Shown: positions 59,283 to 64,000 of the stretch, piece after piece
Numbering within the stretch: position 1 is the stretch's first letter
Layout of the letters: every line of letters begins with the position of its first letter
From: Ferdinandcohnia salidurans
Lineage (GTDB): Bacteria > Bacillota > Bacilli > Bacillales > Bacillaceae_L
Direction: 5' to 3'
Length of the DNA stretch: 64,000 bases
Assembly (NCBI RefSeq): GCF_042680725.1
Contig: NZ_JBHUEK010000007.1
Coordinates: 496,001 to 560,000 of the forward strand
Translations under genes and position numbers: made by a program
The notes under the pieces: model-generated
The model's database searches: none
What the model was told of the DNA's origin: nothing
The model's input: the letters and a program-made list of their open reading frames with translations, nothing else

Positions 59283-59922
59283 GATTGTTCTCCCCTCCAA
59301 CTTTTGCATCTAACCAGATAAAAGCTTTTTCCCGAAATTGACTGTACTCCGCTCGGTCAATCTCATATTCTCCATAAGTAACTTCATCAAACACGAGTGC
59401 TAAATCATAAAACTGAACGGCCCACGATAGATTTACTTTGCGCAGTTCATCATAATACTCCCAATTTGTTTTCCATACTCTTGCCTCAAGCCATTCTTTT
59501 TCATGAAAAAATAAGAGCAGTGCCAAAAATAGATGGCGCGTTGCAGGTGAAAAATGTTCGTTTTCTTCATGCTTGATCGCTTCACGTAAATGCTTTTGAT
59601 AGGTCCAGTTTAATTCCTCAACTGAATGAAGAGGTTTATGTTTATTAAACTTTGCCTTTCTTGTTTGATTTCGAACAAGTAAAAAAACCGCAATTCCTAC
59701 TAATAAAATGGCTGCAAGAATAACCATAATTAGCACCACATCTGCGGCGCCACTTCCCGATTCAATTGCAGGGAACAAACTTTCTAGTAGATCGGCCAGC
59801 CATTCTTTTACTTTATTCCACCATTCCTGAAACACATTCCTGGACTCGTCATAGTAAATCCGGTATTCTTTTTCATTTAATATTTCATCAATCCGATCTC
59901 TTGCATCATTTATTTGTGCCAT
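59269..59922 (-). CDS. DUF4129 protein
   Basis: A 217-residue protein: a short extracytoplasmic part with tryptophans (FQEWWNKVKEWLADLL), one membrane helix at about 62-84 and a cytoplasmic DUF4129 domain with YQKHLREAIKHEENEHFSPATRHLFLALLLFF and the family ending YEIDRAEYSQFREKAFIWLDA. Found next to transglutaminase, MoxR and DUF58 genes in many bacteria. Its end overlaps the start of the DUF4350 gene. Function unknown. Confidence 0.85.
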   Translation of the reverse strand: MAQINDARDRIDEILNEKEYRIYYDESRNVFQEWWNKVKEWLADLLESLFPAIESGSGAADVVLIMVILAAILLVGIAVFLLVRNQTRKAKFNKHKPLHSVEELNWTYQKHLREAIKHEENEHFSPATRHLFLALLLFFHEKEWLEARVWKTNWEYYDELRKVNLSWAVQFYDLALVFDEVTYGEYEIDRAEYSQFREKAFIWLDAKVGGENNHAQS

Positions 59923-59935
59923 TATTGATCACCAC

Positions 59936-60850
59936 TTATCTAGGTTCATTGAAACCCTCAATCATCTCATCTAAGTCCTCTGCATCATGTCTAACCCTTG
60001 CATCAAGGTACATTACACCATATCCTACTGCAAACAGTAAGGTTGTAAAAATGGTTGTTAAGTTAACAATTAAAGTTAATAGAACACTATTGCCCATAAA
60101 GATTCCGAAAGTTGCTTCAACAGCAAAGCTAATCGCACTGATAATTAAAAAGAAAACAACATATAGACAAAACAGGACCCATCCACGTTTCTTTGATAAA
60201 TGCCAACTCCTAGAAAATCCAGGAGATTCATAGTCTAGTACCACAGAACCAAAATAAAAGCCCCAACGTGTAAGTAGATAACCGATCCCAACGAACAGCC
60301 CTAAGCCTAAAGCAATTGCAAAAAGAATCCCGATAATAGGTATGGCAATGGCCCCAAAGATACCAATTGGAACTAAGATCATAACGGCTACAAAGAAGAA
60401 ACCAAATACAATGAGACCAAATAAAATGTTACTTCCAAGCATTGCCCAAAAACGTGTAAATGCCTTTTTTATAACCGAACTTATTGTATATTCTTCGTTT
60501 TTACGAATATGATTTAATGCTATTAGTATTGCAGCCTCAGCAACAGGAAATAAAACCACACCTACTAGACCGACAAACATGGATCCTAATGCTGCGCCAA
60601 ATCCAATCTCCTCGGCTACTACTGTTTCATCAAAGCTATTTAGCACTTGAGTAAACCAATTATCCCCCGGACCAACTTCTCTAAAAAAGCTTGTTCCCGA
60701 AGCTAATAAAATAAGCGCCTCAAGTATGTATACAGGTCCCATGAAAATAAGTAAGATTGTAAAAAAGTCACGAAATCGATTTTTACTCAAACTAAATGTA
60801 AGATCCAGAATTTCCCCAAATCCCTTTGGTCGTGAAAATTTTGTGTTCAA
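59936..60850 (-). CDS. Multi-helix membrane protein, first gene of the MoxR cluster
   Basis: A 304-residue integral membrane protein with about six helices and G/F/I-rich stretches (VMILVPIGIFGAIAIPIIGILFAIALGLGLFVGIG split here for length). Text such as RPKGFGEILDLTFSLSKNRFRDFF at the N-terminus and a second SRSWHLSKKRGWVLFCLYV segment recall the glycerophosphodiester phosphodiesterase membrane-domain type of MoxR-cluster proteins. Start TTG after GGGGGATG. It begins the operon ending at the DUF58 gene, with 13 bases to the DUF4129 gene. Confidence 0.75.
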   Translation of the reverse strand: MNTKFSRPKGFGEILDLTFSLSKNRFRDFFTILLIFMGPVYILEALILLASGTSFFREVGPGDNWFTQVLNSFDETVVAEEIGFGAALGSMFVGLVGVVLFPVAEAAILIALNHIRKNEEYTISSVIKKAFTRFWAMLGSNILFGLIVFGFFFVAVMILVPIGIFGAIAIPIIGILFAIALGLGLFVGIGYLLTRWGFYFGSVVLDYESPGFSRSWHLSKKRGWVLFCLYVVFFLIISAISFAVEATFGIFMGNSVLLTLIVNLTTIFTTLLFAVGYGVMYLDARVRHDAEDLDEMIEGFNEPR

Positions 60851-60978
60851 GCTGCCATCCCCCTGTTTTGTGTTGAAAAAGATTGTATGCTAATAACGCC
60901 TATTTTAACATTATTCTGGAAATTATTCTCTACAAATTTAGAAATAATTTCTAAATTAGGTATGAGGAAATAGAAAGA

Positions 60979-61002
60979 CCTGACCCCTATAGGAATCAGG
61001 TT
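60979..61002 (-). terminator. Hairpin after the FAD-dependent oxidoreductase gene
   Basis: Minus-strand stem ACCTGATTCCTA / TAGGGGTCAGGT followed by a moderately T-rich tract (CTTTCTATTT). Confidence 0.6.
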
Positions 61003-61027
61003 ATAAAAGTGTATAGTATTCTTATTT

Positions 61028-62146
61028 TTATGATTTAATTGCCCCTTCAATCTCATAGAGACTTAGGTCGATTTCAAGTGTTTTTCCCATGGCAAGCTTC
61101 GCTAATTCGCCACCTAAAAATGGGCCAACTGTTAATCCCGAAGCACCGAGTCCATTAGCGACATAAAGATTTTCGAAGCCAGGGATTGCACCAATCACTG
61201 GCAGAAAATCTGGTGTGAACGGTCGATAGCCAACTCTTGTTTCTACTACCGTTCCCTCCGATAACCCAGGAGCAATATGTAAAGCTTTATCGAAAATTTC
61301 ATGAAGTCCTCCTGCTGTTACTCTGTAGTCCAGTCCTTTATCATTTTCATGTGTTGCACCGACAACCACTTTCCCTCCATCAAATGCCAAGATATATTGA
61401 TCATTTGGTGGCATTACAACTGGCCAATTGGCTGTGTTTGAATCTTCAAGACCTAAATGAACGATTTGAGCTTTCTGTGAGGAAACTAGAAAATCAATAC
61501 CGAGAGGCTGAAGTAAATCATTTGCCCAAACTCCTGCTGTTACAATAATCTTATCAGCCTTAATTATTTGATTTTCTATTTTTACACCGGTTACGTGTTT
61601 ATCCTTTATTACGAGACTCGCACTTCCATTTCGTTCAATGGCACCATAATGTTTGGCAGCACGAATCAATGCATTTCGAAGCTCCCGTCCATTCACTCTG
61701 GCGGCCCCACTTACGTGTACAGCTGAAAATTCTTCAGATAACGGCGGAAACAATTCGGTTGTCTCTGTGGAACTTAAACGTGTAATTTCACCAATTTCCG
61801 GAGCATCTTTCCGACGGGTATGCGCCCGCTCTTCCATATTATCTAGTTTGTTTTCATCAAAATGAAGACTAATCGCTCCTACCTTTTTATAACCAGTATC
61901 AGTTTCACCTAATGCTTCAAGCTCACCTATTAACGTTGAGTAATATTTTGCGCCTGCTTTTGCTAAACCGTACCATGCTTTATTTCGACGTTGGGAAAGC
62001 CATGGACAGACAATTCCCGCCGCAGCATCAGTTGCCTGACCTTGATCCTTGCGGTCGACAATGATTACTTTTTTACCCGTTTTTGCTAGATGATAAGCAG
62101 TTGACGAACCAAGTATCCCTGCTCCAATAACAAGATATGATGTCAT
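61028..62146 (-). CDS. FAD-dependent D-amino-acid oxidase/glycine oxidase family enzyme
   Basis: A 372-residue DAO-fold flavoenzyme. The FAD dinucleotide motif VIGAGILGSSTAYHLA is at residues 5-20, followed by VIIVDRKDQGQATDAAAG. The C-terminal ETRVGYRPFTPDFLPVIG and YVANGLGASGLTVGP parts are typical of glycine/D-amino acid oxidases and related deaminating or sarcosine-oxidase-like enzymes. Substrate unknown; the absence of thi genes nearby argues against ThiO. GAAGGGAT precedes the ATG. Monocistronic. Confidence 0.9.
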   Translation of the reverse strand: MTSYLVIGAGILGSSTAYHLAKTGKKVIIVDRKDQGQATDAAAGIVCPWLSQRRNKAWYGLAKAGAKYYSTLIGELEALGETDTGYKKVGAISLHFDENKLDNMEERAHTRRKDAPEIGEITRLSSTETTELFPPLSEEFSAVHVSGAARVNGRELRNALIRAAKHYGAIERNGSASLVIKDKHVTGVKIENQIIKADKIIVTAGVWANDLLQPLGIDFLVSSQKAQIVHLGLEDSNTANWPVVMPPNDQYILAFDGGKVVVGATHENDKGLDYRVTAGGLHEIFDKALHIAPGLSEGTVVETRVGYRPFTPDFLPVIGAIPGFENLYVANGLGASGLTVGPFLGGELAKLAMGKTLEIDLSLYEIEGAIKS

Positions 62147-62226
62147 TATTTCAAAATCCCTTCTATGCTCACGATGTTATATATTTTACTAAAAATGTGC
62201 TTAAGAAACATCTTTTTGTCGAAATT

Positions 62227-62256
62227 TGTATAAAATTCTTTTTATTACCCATGATA
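62227..62256 (+). promoter_or_regulatory. Candidate sigma-G (forespore) promoter
   Basis: TGTATA (62227-62232), 17-base spacer, CATGATA (62250-62256). This fits the forespore consensus TGNATA-N17/18-CATNNTA well and lies about 80 bases before the small spore-protein-like gene. Confidence 0.6.
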
Positions 62257-62333
62257 TAGATAACGCTGTAAAATATAGGAAAAAAGAAGAATGTATAAAA
62301 CAGCGGAAATAAGTACTGAAAGGAGGCTTACAA

Positions 62334-62462
62334 TTGGCTAAAAGGAAAAATAACCAGTCTCAAACAGGAGCAAATAGTATGGACACGGAATTTGGCGCAG
62401 AACAAGGCTTGAGCAAAAAGGCAAGGAAGAAAGCTGCACGAGAAAATAAGAAAAACAAATAA
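62334..62462 (+). CDS. Small acid-soluble-spore-protein-like protein, 42 residues
   Basis: A complete frame with a TTG start eight bases after AAAGGAGG. The peptide begins MAKRKNNQSQTGANSMDTEF and ends KKAARENKKNK, a hydrophilic K/N/Q-rich composition. The segment SMDTEFGAEQ resembles the TEFASET repeat core of gamma-type small acid-soluble spore proteins (SspE), though only one copy is present and the C-terminus is more basic. With the candidate sigma-G promoter this makes a spore protein likely. A terminator follows. Confidence 0.65.
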   Translation: MAKRKNNQSQTGANSMDTEFGAEQGLSKKARKKAARENKKNK

Positions 62463-62520
62463 ATAACCTACTTTTATTTAGTAAAATACATTCGCAAAGT
62501 TTCGTACCGGTACATATTTG

Positions 62521-62566
62521 ACCTGTTCCTAAGCTAGTAATTAATTGGAACGGGTTTTTTCTTTTT
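62521..62566 (+). terminator. Terminator after the spore-protein-like gene
   Basis: Arms ACCTGTTCC / GGAACGGGT with a 17-base loop, then TTTTTTCTTTTT. Confidence 0.8.
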
Positions 62567-62626
62567 ATACGTGGTTATTGGACAACAGTATCTGCTCGTA
62601 TACTTGTTTAGAGGGGGAGATATAAA

Positions 62627-62782
62627 GTGAAACAACTAGAAATTCAATTGATTTTATTTGTCGGAGCAACTTTAGCTCATGAATATTGGCAACATTGGGG
62701 CCTTCCAAGAGTCTATTATTGGGATGTTAGACACTCTCATCTGAAAAAAATAGAAGATGATTCAGATGAAAAAATTGCATAG
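62627..62782 (+). CDS. Small hypothetical protein, 51 residues
   Basis: A complete frame with GTG start after GAGGGGGAG. It opens MKQLEIQLILFVGATLAHEY, short hydrophobic helix first, then an aromatic/His-rich middle (WQHWGLPRVYYWDVRHSH) and an acidic tail. It may be a small membrane-associated protein; four histidines and several tryptophans in 30 residues are unusual. TTGGAC...TATACT (15-base spacer) upstream is a weak promoter candidate. No family recognised. Confidence 0.6.
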   Translation: MKQLEIQLILFVGATLAHEYWQHWGLPRVYYWDVRHSHLKKIEDDSDEKIA

Positions 62783-62784
62783 AA

Positions 62785-62810
62785 AAAGGGATAACTTTGT
62801 TACCCCTATT
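62785..62810. terminator. Bidirectional hairpin after the 51-residue gene
   Basis: Stem GGGATAAC / GTTACCCC (one mismatch) with TTTTTC on the minus strand, between convergent stops. Confidence 0.65.
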
Positions 62811-63621
62811 GCTGGTAGCTTTTTCTTATTTCGTCAGGTTTCCAGGCTTCGGTTAATAGGTCTCTAAAAAGTTGATTTAGGAGGCCAGTTGGATTAAGGG
62901 TACTGGATTTTAATTTCGAATTATAGAGTTCTAGGTGATGAATTTCCTTTTCGATAAATCTGTCTAGTTCCGATAGTTGATTTACTAATTTTTGACCAGA
63001 AGTTTTAGCTCTTATCAGTTTCTCAATGTCCTGTTTTAGCTTGTCCTCTTTTATCGCTTCAGCAACAAGTCTATTCAGATCAAGAGTACCCATTTTGTTA
63101 TGTTTTTCTATAGATTTTGCCATCAACAATGGCCGAATCACATTGATATACGTTTTGACATGTGCACCCTTTTCTTGAATGGTTTTAAAATTGCCTTTTG
63201 CCATTTTTACATAGTGGTACATGCTAGGAATAGGTGAAAAAACGGTAGGTTCCAATTGTTGAATTCTTTCAAAGAAAGAGTATGCTTTGAGATAAGTGAT
63301 TTTCGAGTGCAACCATTCCAGAAGCGCGGGATTAGATTTACGAAATAGCCGAAGTGCCTTTGTAAGTTCCCAACCACTCATATCGACTAATGGACGGACA
63401 GGGATGCCGACTTTATCATGTTTCGGAATTTCAAGGACATCTCGCTTTGGATCAATTGAAAGGTACCAATCGGGATGATGAATATAAATAAACCGAACAT
63501 CAAAATCACTTTCTTCAGATGAAATTCCCCAAGTCCTGCTTCCAGCTTCACAAGCGTAAAGAATTTTAACGTTATATTCTTTTTCGATTTGATTAAGAAT
63601 CTCTACAATGTGTTCTTTCAA
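62806..63621 (-). CDS. YcgL/RlaP-like nucleotidyltransferase
   Basis: A 271-residue protein of the DNA polymerase beta-like minimal nucleotidyltransferase superfamily (COG3541, YcgL/RlaP). The active-site motif is CEAGSRTWGISSEESDFDVRFIY near residue 30-52, with G-S and the D-x-D pair that bind metal and NTP. RlaP relatives occur in RNA repair and toxin-like contexts; the substrate here is unknown. GGGAGGGGAG lies six bases before a TTG at 63621, preferred over the longer frame to 63672, which would start inside the terminator of hutP. Confidence 0.82.
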   Translation of the reverse strand: MKEHIVEILNQIEKEYNVKILYACEAGSRTWGISSEESDFDVRFIYIHHPDWYLSIDPKRDVLEIPKHDKVGIPVRPLVDMSGWELTKALRLFRKSNPALLEWLHSKITYLKAYSFFERIQQLEPTVFSPIPSMYHYVKMAKGNFKTIQEKGAHVKTYINVIRPLLMAKSIEKHNKMGTLDLNRLVAEAIKEDKLKQDIEKLIRAKTSGQKLVNQLSELDRFIEKEIHHLELYNSKLKSSTLNPTGLLNQLFRDLLTEAWKPDEIRKSYQQ

Positions 63622-63649
63622 TATGACTCCCCTCCCTAACATAAGAAAA

Positions 63650-63670
63650 GGAGATGCTCTTGTCATCTCC
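63650..63670 (-). terminator. Terminator after hutP
   Basis: Minus-strand stem GGAGATG / CATCTCC with a seven-base loop, then TTTTC. It ends the hutP transcript before the nucleotidyltransferase gene. Confidence 0.7.
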
Positions 63671-63734
63671 ATTTAGTAAGTAGTATTCTCAATTTACGTG
63701 CCCATAAAACTGATCATCGAATGCCCTACAAGCT

Positions 63735-64000
63735 TTAAATGTGATTTATCCCGAGACCAATTGTTTCATGTTCTAGTCCTTTAATTGGCGCACCAATTGT
63801 TCCGTAAAAAGCAACGGCTATCCATTCTCCCTCTTCCTCATTGGTATAAGGAGCACCTCGGACGATAGCAAATCGTAGACCGACTGTTCGACTGATTTCA
63901 CCTATTGCCGTTTGCCCTCTTGTCACACCTTCGATTCCTTCAATAATCGCATGATACAAGGCATGGGTTTCACGATACTGTGACTCATGTATAAGGCCAT
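63735..64000 (-). CDS. hutP: HutP, histidine-utilisation antiterminator (5' end beyond window)
   Basis: The C-terminal 87 codons of HutP, running off the right edge; the visible part begins ...ESQYRETHALYHAII. HutP binds L-histidine and Mg2+ and antiterminates the hut operon at UAG-rich RNA. The family segments ETHALYHA (metal-ligand-type histidines), GVTRGQTAIGEISRTVGLRFAIVRG and the ending GTIGAPIKGLEHETIGLGINHI (split here) match well. It ends at 63735 and a terminator follows; hutH is not next, unlike in B. subtilis. Confidence 0.93.
   Translation of the reverse strand, partial: GLIHESQYRETHALYHAIIEGIEGVTRGQTAIGEISRTVGLRFAIVRGAPYTNEEEGEWIAVAFYGTIGAPIKGLEHETIGLGINHI

Overview
The window looks like chromosome of a low-GC, spore-forming member of the Bacillaceae. 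It is AT-rich with strong GGAGG-type ribosome binding sites. Many proteins match Bacillus subtilis families (YkvR, YjcD, YpbF, YfhF, YugU, YfiT, YkvS, NsrR, HutP and others), and there is a candidate sigma-G promoter in front of a spore-protein-like gene. TTG starts are frequent and are often forced by the position of the ribosome binding site. I see no rRNA, tRNA, CRISPR array or prophage; the only mobile element is one IS1182-family insertion. The species cannot be named from this sequence alone.

Layout. 1-9.6 kb: small housekeeping genes (methyltransferase, LapA-like protein, UvrD-like helicase yjcD, fumarase, oligoendopeptidase F) and a squalene-hopene/tetraprenyl-curcumene type cyclase. 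9.7-12.7 kb: DUF2515 and membrane proteins, then a Mn2+-type yybP-ykoY riboswitch with its own promoter and terminator lying before ypbF and a 50-residue protein, with no transporter gene. 12.9-17.3 kb: ybaK, VOC, yfiT, yugU, zinc ribbon, yfhF and a NERD-domain gene broken by one stop codon, followed by about 100-bp degenerate tandem repeats. 17.6-25.7 kb: ribU under an FMN riboswitch, a luciferase-like oxidoreductase, an Nramp-like transporter with a non-canonical metal site, DUF421, GNAT, an NhaC-type antiporter, and a TPP-riboswitch operon of an SDR plus thiW. 25.7-36.2 kb: AlkD-like repair protein, MetX-like hydrolase, a double-psi beta-barrel protein, nsrR/hmp (nitric oxide response), a purine-type NCS2 permease divergent from a Rieske oxygenase with a PurR-box pair between them, a phospholipase A2-like mini-protein, an MFS transporter and a DUF502 protein.

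36.2-37.9 kb: the IS1182-family element sits inside a terminator and is flanked by a 29-bp duplication of that terminator. 37.9-44.1 kb: a gltB-glnA (GOGAT large subunit-glutamine synthetase) operon with a GltC-like box at the expected distance from a sigma-A-like promoter, but no gltD, gltC or glnR in the window. 44.3-50.2 kb: ykvS, an Asp-box repeat exported protein with a membrane partner, the pncA-pncB-nadE NAD salvage operon, and DUF1292. 50.3-54 kb: a 39-residue ORF, an EamA exporter, an acyl-CoA ligase and a lipoprotein amidase. 54-60.9 kb: an RDD/SpoIIM/DUF58/MoxR/DUF4350/DUF4129/membrane-protein cluster, probably a membrane-associated MoxR AAA+ system. 61-64 kb: a D-amino-acid-oxidase-type flavoenzyme, the spore-protein-like gene, a 51-residue protein, a YcgL/RlaP-like nucleotidyltransferase and the 3' part of hutP, here not followed by hutH.

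Regulation by small molecules is dense in this stretch (Mn2+, FMN and TPP riboswitches, PurR, GltC-like and NsrR-like sites). The most unusual points are the transporter-less Mn2+ riboswitch, the PurR-linked permease/Rieske pair, the GOGAT-GS operon without a small subunit, the Nramp-like protein, the tandem repeats and several unannotated small ORFs with good ribosome binding sites.
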